A program made the translations under genes and the position numbers. Below, piece by piece: positions 57,803 to 64,000 of a stretch of DNA of 64,000 nt (position 1 is the stretch's first letter; each line of letters begins with the position of its first letter). The notes below the pieces were generated by a model. It saw only the letters and a list, made by a program, of their open reading frames with translations. It did no database searches and was not told the DNA's origin. This stretch comes from Rhodanobacter sp. DHG33 (lineage in GTDB: Bacteria > Pseudomonadota > Gammaproteobacteria > Xanthomonadales > Rhodanobacteraceae), in NCBI RefSeq assembly GCF_014843005.1, contig NZ_JACYXM010000002.1:186001-250000 (forward strand). Direction: 5' to 3'.

Positions 57803-58450
57803 ATGCCCAAGCCACGCCACCACGCTCTGATCGACGTACTCGGTGCCGAACTGGTGCCGGTGCGGCGCCTGCTGCCGCCGTGGTTGCGCACGCTGGGCTG
57901 GCTGGCGCTGGTGGCGGTCTTCGCCGCGCTGCTGTTCGTGCATTACGGCGACCGGCCCATGCTGCGCCGCTGGGCCGGTGCGCCGGATCTGGCCTGGGCT
58001 GCGCTGGGCGCGGTGCTCACCGCGATCACGGCCGCATGGGCCGCGTTCGCGCTGGCCGTGCCTGGGCGCGCCAGCCTGTGGGCGTGGCTGCCGTTGCCGC
58101 CCGCGCTGCTGTGGATTGGCGCCAGCGGACTCGGTTGCCTGCGCACTTGGCTGGCGCCGGATACCAGCATCGCCACGCTGCACCAGTCGGCCGATTGCCT
58201 GGTCTTCATCATCAGTTTCTCGATCCCGCTGTCGGTGTTGCTGGTTTGGCTGCTGCGCCGCGCCTGCCCGCTGCGCCCGGTGCTCACCGCATTGCTGGTC
58301 GGCCTGGCCAGCGCCGCCGCCTCGGCCTGCCTGCTGGAGATCTGCCACTCCTACGACGCAGCCGCCACCGACCTGCTCACGCATGCGCTGGCAGTGCTCA
58401 TCGTGGTGGTGGCGAATGCGGCGATGGGCGGGCGGCTGCTGTCGAGGTAA
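57803..58450 (+). CDS. nrsF: NrsF (DUF1109) family membrane anti-sigma factor
   Basis: This 215-residue protein has six predicted membrane helices and the NrsF/DUF1109 layout: a cytoplasmic start (IDVLGAELVPVRRLLPPW), helices from about 31, and a final helix ending GGRLLSR. It holds the sigma factor inactive until stress. Five Cys are present (C112, C132, C155, C176, C181); C132 and C181 fall close to the two Cys reported as needed for sensing in the Caulobacter protein (C131 and C181, from memory). Stop TAA overlaps the GTAACC element of the next promoter. Confidence 0.9.
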   Translation: MPKPRHHALIDVLGAELVPVRRLLPPWLRTLGWLALVAVFAALLFVHYGDRPMLRRWAGAPDLAWAALGAVLTAITAAWAAFALAVPGRASLWAWLPLPPALLWIGASGLGCLRTWLAPDTSIATLHQSADCLVFIISFSIPLSVLLVWLLRRACPLRPVLTALLVGLASAAASACLLEICHSYDAAATDLLTHALAVLIVVVANAAMGGRLLSR

Positions 58451-58472
58451 CCGCCCGCATCTGTGCGGCGAA
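58447..58472 (+). promoter_or_regulatory. Sigma-F-type promoter of the methionine-rich gene: GTAACC-N16-CGAA
   Basis: GTAACC (58447-58452), 16 bases, CGAA (58469-58472). The first element includes the nrsF stop codon. It lies 59 bp upstream of the methionine-rich protein start. It is the third exact copy of the pattern within 1.5 kb. Confidence 0.78.
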
Positions 58473-58530
58473 GGAAAGGGTGGAGGCGGTACGGCCGCTT
58501 CCTTCCCTTTGCCCACCCAAGGACACACCC

Positions 58531-58818
58531 ATGAACGCACGCACGCTTGCCGTTCTCGCGCTTTCCGCTTCCATCGGCGCTTTCGCCTTCGCTCCCGTCC
58601 ACGCGCAGGATGCGATGGCCGCTTCGTCCAGCAGCGCCATGCCGCACAAGGCCATGCAGCCCATGGATTCCATGCACAAGGACGGCGCGGCGATGAAGCC
58701 GGGCGCGATGAAAATGAAGAAAGGCGACGCGATGAAGATGAAGAAAGACGATGCGATGAAGATGAAGAAAGACGATGCGATGAAGAGCGATGCGGGCGGC
58801 GCGATGAGTGGCGGCTGA
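58531..58818 (+). CDS. Exported methionine-rich MXKDX repeat protein
   Basis: This 95-residue protein has a signal peptide (about 1-25, ending APVHA) and a 70-residue mature part that contains 14 Met, many Lys and Asp, one or two His, and no Cys, Trp or Tyr. The core repeats AMKMKKDD three times, encoded by 24-bp tandem repeats at 58705-58776. It belongs to the small MXKDX repeat family; the comparable MrpX peptide of Azospira scavenges hypochlorite by methionine oxidation. AAGGA precedes ATG 58531 by seven bases, and a SigF-type promoter lies upstream. Metal binding (Cu(I), Ag(I)) is an alternative role. Confidence 0.88.
   Translation: MNARTLAVLALSASIGAFAFAPVHAQDAMAASSSSAMPHKAMQPMDSMHKDGAAMKPGAMKMKKGDAMKMKKDDAMKMKKDDAMKSDAGGAMSGG
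58705..58776 (+). repeat. Three 24-bp in-frame tandem repeats
   Basis: Three units begin GCGATGAA at 58705, 58729 and 58753. Units 2 and 3 are identical; unit 1 differs in two codons (AAA for AAG, and GGC-GAC for GAC-GAT). Each codes AMKMKK plus two acidic or Gly residues. Such repeats can change copy number by slippage. Confidence 0.9.
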
Positions 58819-59019
58819 TCTGAAGGCGGCATGGCGGGCTGCATTGCCTGCCATGTCGCGCTCGCCGCGTACTTGCGCGGCCCGTCCTGCAAAGAGCACA
58901 TCGGTTGCGTGCCTGCATGCGGCGCCCCGCATGCGCGGCGTCCAGCGGTCGCGTGCTGTCACACCGCGTTGCTGCGCGACGGCGGATAATGGACGGATCA
59001 TCCGTCACCGGCGACGCGC

Positions 59020-60105
59020 ATGGCCTCCTTCGTACAGCAGATCGGCATCGAGCATCCCCTGATCCAGGCGCCGATGGCCGGCGCCAGCACGCCGGAGCTG
59101 GCCGCTGCGGTGTCGATCGCCGGCGGCCTGGGATCGCTGGGCGTGGGCTATGCCGAACCGCAGGCCATCCTCGATCAGGCTGCGCGCGTCCGGGCGCTGA
59201 CGGATCGCCCGTTCGCGCTCAACCTGTTCGTGTTGCCCGACGATGTCGAACCGGACATGGCGGCCGTGGAGCGCGCCCGCCAACGGCTCGATGCGCTGAT
59301 GGAGCGCGAGGGGCTGGACGTGCGCACCACCTTGCCGGTGCGCTGGGCGCCGCGCTTCTCCGACCAGTTCGCCGCACTGTGCGAAGCCCGGCCGGCGGTG
59401 GCCAGCTTCGCCTTCGACCTGCCGACGCAGGCACAGATGCAGGAACTGAAGCGCCGCGAGATCTACGTGATCGGCACCGCCACCACGGCAGCGGAGGCGC
59501 GCGCCTGGGCCGAGCGCGGCGCCGACGCGGTATGCGTGCAGGGTGCCGAGGCGGGCGGTCATCGCGGCGGGTTTTTACATGCGGGCGAGACACCGCTGAT
59601 CGGCCTGTTCGCGCTGATACCGCTGGCGGTGCATGCCGTCGCGGACTGCGGCAGGGACGTGCCGGTGATTGCCGCCGGCGGCATCATGGATGGCGCCGGC
59701 ATGCTTGCCGCCGAAGCGCTCGGCGCGGCGGCCAGCCAGCTCGGCACGGCCTTTCTCGCCTGTCCGGAATCCGCCGCGGCGGAAGCGTGGAAGCGCGACC
59801 TGGCAACCGCGGAAGACCACCGCGTCGCCACCATCCGCAGCTTCTCCGGCCGCGACGCGCGCGGGCTGCGCAACCGCTACGTGGAGGCGATGGAGGGCAT
59901 GGCAGGCGAGCTGCCGGCCTATCCCGTGCTCAACGCGCTCACCGCGCCTCTGCGCCGCGCGGCGGCGGCAGCCGGTCGCGCCGACCTGGTTTCCGAGTGG
60001 TGCGGCCAGGCCGCCGCGCGGGTGCGCCCGCAGCCTGCCACCGAACTGATGGCGCGGCTGATGCACGAATACCGACTGGCGCGGCGGGCGTTGGCGCCGC
60101 ATTGA
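59020..60105 (+). CDS. Nitronate monooxygenase (2-nitropropane dioxygenase family)
   Basis: This 361-residue FMN-dependent TIM-barrel enzyme oxidises alkyl nitronates, toxic forms of nitroalkanes such as propionate-3-nitronate. PLIQAPMAGASTPELAAAVS is the family start, GAEAGGHRGGF the catalytic/FMN loop with the class I type His, and PVIAAGGIMDGAGMLAAEALGA the phosphate-binding strand-helix. There is no signal peptide. It stands between the methionine-rich gene (201 bp upstream, no gene in the gap) and rsfS, and no SigF-type promoter precedes it, so it may not be in that regulon. Confidence 0.92.
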   Translation: MASFVQQIGIEHPLIQAPMAGASTPELAAAVSIAGGLGSLGVGYAEPQAILDQAARVRALTDRPFALNLFVLPDDVEPDMAAVERARQRLDALMEREGLDVRTTLPVRWAPRFSDQFAALCEARPAVASFAFDLPTQAQMQELKRREIYVIGTATTAAEARAWAERGADAVCVQGAEAGGHRGGFLHAGETPLIGLFALIPLAVHAVADCGRDVPVIAAGGIMDGAGMLAAEALGAAASQLGTAFLACPESAAAEAWKRDLATAEDHRVATIRSFSGRDARGLRNRYVEAMEGMAGELPAYPVLNALTAPLRRAAAAAGRADLVSEWCGQAAARVRPQPATELMARLMHEYRLARRALAPH

Positions 60106-60180
60106 CGTCGGTGCAGGCAGCGGGCGTTATACTGCTGCTGCGCCGCACCGGCGCGCGATTCCGCACCGAGGCACCCCCTC

Positions 60181-60567
60181 TTGAGCACTAGCCGCAAGAC
60201 CAAGGCCGATTCCACGGCCGAACTGCGCAAGACCGTCATCGCCGCACTGGAAGAACTGAAGGCCAAGGATGTCCGCGAAATCGACGTACGCGGCAAGACC
60301 TCCATCGCCGACCTGCTGGTGATCGCCTCCGGCACCTCCGCGCGCCACGTCAAATCCATCGCCGACGAAGTGGTGAAGTTCGCCAAGAAAGCGGGCGTGA
60401 TGCCGCTTGGCGTGGAAGGCGAGCAGGAAGCCGAATGGGTGCTGGTGGACCTGGGCGACGTGATCGTCCACGTGATGCTGCCGCGCATCCGCGAGTTCTA
60501 CGGTCTGGAGCGGCTGTGGACGGTGGGCGACCGCGAGCCGGAAAACGACGCCGCGAGCGTCGGGTGA
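60181..60567 (+). CDS. rsfS: Ribosome silencing factor RsfS
   Basis: This 128-residue protein binds ribosomal protein uL14 and blocks subunit joining in starvation. LKKTVIAALEE-like start (LRKTVIAALEELKAKDVREIDV), IADLLVIASGTSARHVKSIADEV and EAEWVLVDLGDVIVHVMLPRIREFYGLERLW are diagnostic. The start is TTG 60181, which gives a normal N-terminus; no ATG is available in frame near it. In related genomes it follows nadD directly; here it follows the accessory block. Confidence 0.95.
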   Translation: MSTSRKTKADSTAELRKTVIAALEELKAKDVREIDVRGKTSIADLLVIASGTSARHVKSIADEVVKFAKKAGVMPLGVEGEQEAEWVLVDLGDVIVHVMLPRIREFYGLERLWTVGDREPENDAASVG

Positions 60568-60609
60568 GCAAGCCGCTTTCTTCCGCTCCTTTGCGGGGAA
60601 GGCACCTGT

Positions 60610-60766
60610 TTTCGCTCTCTGCCCGCCAGGGAGAGAGCCGGAGTGAGAGGGCAAGCCCGCGGCCGCCCGGCAATGAAGCGGAAAGACGCGTCGTTGCGCG
60701 CCTCCGCAAGCCTAGACTCCTCACCTCAATCCTCTCCCCGGCGGGGAGAGGAGGTGAACGCAGGCG
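60610..60766. repeat. Composite inverted repeat (BIME-like), copy 2
   Basis: Left half: CTCTCTGCCCGCCAGGGAGAGAG with GGAGTGAGAGGG. Right half: CCTCACCTCAATCCTCTCCC then a hairpin CTCTCCCCGGCGGGGAGAG and GAGGTGAACGCAGG. The right half is nearly the same as that of the copy at 14204-14375, while the spacer between halves differs. It fills the gap between rsfS and rlmH. Confidence 0.75.
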
Positions 60767-60799
60767 CGGTGCGCCGGCTTTTATTCTTGGACGGCAGTG

Positions 60800-61270
60800 A
60801 TGCGCGTGCGCATCATCGCCGTCGGCGAGCGCATGCCCGCCTGGGTGGCGGAAGGCTTCGCCGAATACCGCAAGCGCCTCTCGCACGAATTGCCGCTTGA
60901 ACTGATCGAACTGAAACCCGGCACGCGCGGCAAGGGCCGCGACGATGCGAAGGCGATGCTGGACGAAGGCGCCGCGATCCTCGCCGCGCTGACGCGCGAC
61001 ACTCACGTCGTGGCGCTGGATGGCCGCGGCAAGCCATGGTCCAGCGAGGAGCTGGCCGGGCAGCTCGCGACCTGGCGCATGGCCGGACGCGACCTGGCCT
61101 TCCTGATCGGCGGCCCCGACGGCCACGCGCCCGCGGTGCTGGAACGCGCCGATCAGCGCTGGTCGCTGGGGCCGCTTACTTTGCCGCACATGCTGGTGCG
61201 GCTTGTACTGGCCGAGCAGCTGTATCGCGCCACGACCATCGTGGCCGGTCACCCCTATCACCGGGCCTAG
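60800..61270 (+). CDS. rlmH: 23S rRNA pseudouridine-1915 N3-methyltransferase RlmH
   Basis: This 156-residue SPOUT methyltransferase modifies pseudouridine 1915 of helix 69. MRVRIIAVGERMPAWV is the usual start, FLIGGPDG the SAM-binding knot, and LTLPHMLVRLVLAEQLYRA with the final GHPYHR is invariant in the family. ATG 60800 gives the standard N-terminus; a GTG lies one codon before. Confidence 0.96.
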   Translation: MRVRIIAVGERMPAWVAEGFAEYRKRLSHELPLELIELKPGTRGKGRDDAKAMLDEGAAILAALTRDTHVVALDGRGKPWSSEELAGQLATWRMAGRDLAFLIGGPDGHAPAVLERADQRWSLGPLTLPHMLVRLVLAEQLYRATTIVAGHPYHRA

Positions 61271-61277
61271 CCCACCC

Positions 61278-61415
61278 ATGTCGTTGCCGCTGCTTGGCTG
61301 GCTGTTCGCGTTCGGGGCGGTGCTGCACAACGCGAAAGAAGCGTGGCTGCTTTGGTCGGGCAACCGGTGCCCGGCCGCATGGCGCAGGCGCCCCATCCGG
61401 GACGGCATCGGTTAG
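61278..61415 (+). pseudogene. Short remnant resembling the start of an HXXEE-domain membrane protein
   Basis: An open frame of 45 codons begins MSLPLLGWLFAFGAVLHNAKEAW, which resembles the first helix and the H-x-x-E-E box of HXXEE-domain proteins (here HNAKE). Full members are about 150 residues; this one ends soon after. It lies seven bases after rlmH and before an acetyltransferase gene. It may be a truncated leftover or a small membrane protein. Recognition is tentative. Confidence 0.35.
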
Positions 61416-61446
61416 GCTGGATCGTCGTTATCGCTGCGAAGCTGCC

Positions 61447-61896
61447 ATGACCCTCCTTGTCCGCCCGGCCACCCTTCACGACCTCGATGCACTGGTGCCG
61501 CTGTTCGACGGCTACCGGCAGTTCTACGGCAAGAGCGCCGATGAAGACGGCGCGCGCGAATTTCTGATCGCGCGCCTGCGCCTCAACGAATCGCTGATCC
61601 TGCTGGCGCGCGATGAACACGGCGCGGCGCTAGGCTTCACCCAGCTCTACCCGCTCTTTTCCTCGGTGCGCATGGTGCGCACGTGGCTGCTCAATGACCT
61701 GTTTGTGGCGGCGCATGCGCGCCGGCAAGGCGTGGCGAAGGCGCTGCTCGAAGCGGCGGTGGCGCATGCGAAGAAGCTGGGCGCAGCCAGCCTGACGCTC
61801 TCCACCGCGCACGACAACCTGCCGGCGCAGGCGCTGTACGAGTCGCTGGGCTGGCAGCGCGACCTGCAGTTCCGCGAATACAGCCTCACGCTTTGA
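61447..61896 (+). CDS. GNAT family N-acetyltransferase
   Basis: This 149-residue protein is a compact [28 protein letters not shown] at the start, [22 protein letters not shown] with the acetyl-CoA R-R-x-G-x-A loop, and [20 protein letters not shown] at the end. The target amine is unknown. Its stop is 11 bp before the maf start, so they may be co-transcribed. Confidence 0.9.
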   Translation: MTLLVRPATLHDLDALVPLFDGYRQFYGKSADEDGAREFLIARLRLNESLILLARDEHGAALGFTQLYPLFSSVRMVRTWLLNDLFVAAHARRQGVAKALLEAAVAHAKKLGAASLTLSTAHDNLPAQALYESLGWQRDLQFREYSLTL

Positions 61897-61907
61897 AGGA
61901 TCGCCGC

Positions 61908-62480
61908 ATGCTCCATCTCGCCTCGCAGTCGCCGCGCCGACGCGAATTGCTGGCGCAGCTCGGCGTCGATTTCCACGTGGTCGACGTGGACGTGCCCGAA
62001 CTGCGCGCGGCGCAGGAGTCGCCGCGCGAATACGTGAACCGAGTGGCCCGCGACAAGGCGCGCGCCGGGCTTGCCGCGCTCGCCGGTAGCGCCGGTGCCA
62101 CGGTGCTGGGCGCGGATACCGAGGTGGTGCTGGACGACGAAGTGTTCGGCAAGCCGCGCGATGCGCACGATGCCGCGGCGATGCTGCGCCGCCTCTCGGG
62201 CTGCACGCATGCGGTGATCTCGGCGGTATGGCTGGTCGACGCGCGGGGCGAGCGCAGCGCCTGCAGCGTGTCGCGCGTGCGTTTCGCGGAGCTCGACGAG
62301 GCCGCGATCGAAGCCTATGTCGCCACGGGCGAGTCCTTCGGCAAGGCGGGTGCGTATGCCATCCAGGGGCGCGGCGCGACGCTGGTGGAGCACCTGGAAG
62401 GCAGCTATTCGGGCGTGATGGGCCTGCCGCTGTTCGAGACGGCGCAACTGCTGCGCGAGGCGGCGCTCTACACCGGGTGA
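61908..62480 (+). CDS. maf: Maf family nucleotide pyrophosphatase
   Basis: This 190-residue protein hydrolyses non-canonical or dTTP/UTP-type nucleoside triphosphates. [18 protein letters not shown] is the Maf start, [21 protein letters not shown] carries the catalytic Asp and metal ligands, and [34 protein letters not shown] is the YhdE-type signature. ATG 61908 has GAAGGA seven bases upstream. The stop overlaps the end of the convergent CPBP gene by 13 bp. The usual downstream neighbour, rng, is absent here. Confidence 0.94.
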   Translation: MLHLASQSPRRRELLAQLGVDFHVVDVDVPELRAAQESPREYVNRVARDKARAGLAALAGSAGATVLGADTEVVLDDEVFGKPRDAHDAAAMLRRLSGCTHAVISAVWLVDARGERSACSVSRVRFAELDEAAIEAYVATGESFGKAGAYAIQGRGATLVEHLEGSYSGVMGLPLFETAQLLREAALYTG

Positions 62481-63286
62481 TGCAGCGACGCGAACAGCGC
62501 CGCCATCGCCAGCAGGTTGTTGCAGCCGTGCGCGATGACCGCGGGCCACAGCGAGCCTGAGCGCAGCCGCAGCCACGCCAGCGCCGCGCCCAGCAGGGCG
62601 AGGTTGGGCAGGGCGTACCACAGCCAGTGCAGGTCGGGCAGGTGCACCAGCGCGAACAGCGCGGCACTGGCCCATATGGCCCAGCCAACGCGCAGCCGAC
62701 GCAGCAGGGCGGAGAGCAGCGCTCCGCGGAACAGCAGTTCTTCCACCGCCGGACCGATGCTGATCACGGCCAGCGTGAGCGCGCCGCGGAAGAGGAACCC
62801 GGCGTCGCCGCCCAGCTCCTTCACGTCCTGCGGCACGGCGTGGCCGTGCGCAAGCAGTTCGGTGAGCTTGCCGCCGACCAGCGGCATCATCAGCCCCACC
62901 GCCACGGCGATGGCGCACCAGGCTGCGGACGAGGGAACGGCGAAACCGAAGCCCGGCGGCTGCGCCTGCGGCCACAGCCGCGGCCAGAGCCGGTGCGCCA
63001 GCCACAGCGTGACGGCGGCCGCGCCGACCAGCACGAGCACCACCAGCACGCATTTGGCGTTTGCGTCCACCATGGCCAGCTGGACGTCGTTCGTCGCGGC
63101 GCCGGGATGCGCGATGCCGTAGACGAAGCCCAGCAGCAGGCTCACGAGGATGCCGAAAGCCACCTGCAGCGCGAAATACAGCACGATCATGCCGAGCGCC
63201 TGGGCAATGCCCGGCGCATGGGGTGAGGGTGAAGCAGCGTAGGTCGGCGGTAATCCGGGCGGCAGGCTGTGGCGTGGTGCATCCAT
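62468..63286 (-). CDS. CPBP family intramembrane glutamic endopeptidase
   Basis: This 272-residue membrane protein has about seven helices and the CPBP (Abi/Rce1-like) motifs: EELLFRG (EExxxR), FALVHLPDL (FxxxH) and IAHGCNN (HxxxN). These supply the catalytic Glu and His in the membrane. Roles in related proteins include prenyl-protein processing and bacteriocin immunity; here the role is unknown. Start ATG 63286 ([11 protein letters not shown]). It is convergent with maf and divergent from the TerC gene. Confidence 0.9.
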   Translation of the reverse strand: MDAPRHSLPPGLPPTYAASPSPHAPGIAQALGMIVLYFALQVAFGILVSLLLGFVYGIAHPGAATNDVQLAMVDANAKCVLVVLVLVGAAAVTLWLAHRLWPRLWPQAQPPGFGFAVPSSAAWCAIAVAVGLMMPLVGGKLTELLAHGHAVPQDVKELGGDAGFLFRGALTLAVISIGPAVEELLFRGALLSALLRRLRVGWAIWASAALFALVHLPDLHWLWYALPNLALLGAALAWLRLRSGSLWPAVIAHGCNNLLAMAALFASLHHPV

Positions 63287-63454
63287 TGAGCGAAGAACCC
63301 TAGCGCCTGGCTGGCAAAACGCCGGTGCGCGCGGCGCCGCGCTCCGAAGCCGCATCTTCGCGGCTGCATGCGGGTGTTGGCAATGCGCCGTACGGCATGG
63401 CTCAGCTTGATATAGTCGCAGGCACCGACCGCACGATATTGCTGCCGCGCCCCC

Positions 63455-64000
63455 ATGTTCGCATTCGACTGGCTGACCGATCCCGCCGCCTGGGCCGGCC
63501 TCCTCACCCTGGTGGTGCTGGAGATCGTGCTGGGCATCGACAACCTGGTGTTTGTCGCGATCCTTTCCGACAAGCTGCCGCCGCCGCGGCGCGACCGCGC
63601 CCGGCTGCTGGGCCTGGGCGTCGCGCTGGTGATGCGGCTGCTGCTGCTGGCCGCGATGTCGTGGCTGGTGCAGCTCACTACGCCCATCGTCGTGTGGCAC
63701 GGCATATCGTTGTCGTGGCGCGACATCATCCTGCTCGCGGGCGGCGCCTTCCTGTTGTTCAAGGCCACGCTGGAGCTGCACGAGCGGCTGGAGGGCGGCG
63801 ACGAACACGGCCCGGGGAACCGCGCGCAGGCGCGCTTCTGGCTGGTGGTGGCGCAGATCGTGGTGCTGGACCTGGTGTTTTCGCTGGACTCGGTGATCAC
63901 CGCGGTGGGCATGGCGAACCACCTCTCGGTGATGATGATCGCCGTGGTGATCGCCGTGCTGCTGATGATAGGCGCCAGCAAGCCGCTGACCGCGTTCATC
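63455..64000 (+). CDS. TerC family membrane protein (partial, cut by window edge)
   Basis: An open frame runs from ATG 63455 to the end of the window (182 codons, no stop). It starts [20 protein letters not shown] followed by [21 protein letters not shown], the TerC motif with acidic residues in a helix, and later [16 protein letters not shown], its internal repeat. TerC proteins export or handle metal ions, notably manganese, and are linked to tellurite resistance. The missing C-terminus could carry further helices or CBS/CorC domains. Confidence 0.9.
   Translation, partial: MFAFDWLTDPAAWAGLLTLVVLEIVLGIDNLVFVAILSDKLPPPRRDRARLLGLGVALVMRLLLLAAMSWLVQLTTPIVVWHGISLSWRDIILLAGGAFLLFKATLELHERLEGGDEHGPGNRAQARFWLVVAQIVVLDLVFSLDSVITAVGMANHLSVMMIAVVIAVLLMIGASKPLTAFI

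Overview
The window is chromosomal DNA of a high-GC (roughly 65-68% by eye) gammaproteobacterium, most probably of the Xanthomonadales, family Rhodanobacteraceae (Dyella, Rhodanobacter or Luteibacter type). The evidence is the pilV-pilW-pilX-pilY1-pilE-fimT minor pilin order, an ECF sigma/NrsF pair, many exported metallopeptidases, the GC-rich intergenic hairpin repeats of this group, and the leuS-lptE-holA-nadD-rsfS-rlmH-maf housekeeping block. Genes are densely packed, often with ATGA or TGATG overlaps. I see no rRNA, tRNA, CRISPR array, prophage or insertion sequence. Genus is inference.

Layout. 0.1-6.6 kb (- strand): a two-component system followed by a four-gene DevBCA/MacAB-like ABC efflux set (outer membrane factor, permease, ATPase, adaptor). 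6.7-9.8 kb: an M1 metallopeptidase coupled to a membrane protein. 9.8-11.6 kb: a lower-GC stretch with a secreted alpha/beta hydrolase. 11.6-20.4 kb: acetyltransferase, SET protein, M20 peptidase, YggS, NlpC/P60 hydrolase, rhomboid protease, amino acid permease and the glutathione-dependent formaldehyde pair frmA-fghA. 20.4-31.8 kb (-): rapA and the type IV pilus minor pilin/PilY1 operon. 32-35.3 kb (-): a Fur-boxed TonB-dependent siderophore receptor with piuC. 35.5-41.4 kb (-): M13 and M14 peptidases, a DUF502 protein and a TehA-like channel. 41.6-44.2 kb: an ECF sigma factor with an unusual membrane partner, a DUF4442 protein and a thioredoxin-type YbbN. 44.3-47.9 kb: the pqi lipid-transport operon with pqiA split into two genes. 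47.9-52.9 kb: leuS-lptE-holA-nadD. 52.9-60.1 kb: an accessory block separating nadD from rsfS. 60.2-64 kb: rsfS, rlmH, an acetyltransferase, maf, a CPBP protease and the start of a TerC-family gene cut by the right edge.

The most interesting region is 54.5-58.8 kb. It has an ECF sigma factor, its NrsF membrane anti-sigma, a small exported protein in which 14 of 70 mature residues are methionine (MXKDX family), a DipZ-type thiol reductase and a Tat-exported MsrB. Three sites with the exact pattern GTAACC-N16-CGAA lie in front of the sigma gene, the divergent dipZ gene and the methionine-rich gene. I read this as a sigma-F regulon for envelope oxidant (hypochlorite-like) or metal stress. In it a sacrificial methionine-rich polypeptide would be oxidised and then repaired by exported MsrB with electrons from DipZ, a variant of the known SigF/NrsF/MrpX/MsrP arrangement in which MsrP-MsrQ is replaced. 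The pattern is seen in the sequence; the mechanism is a hypothesis.
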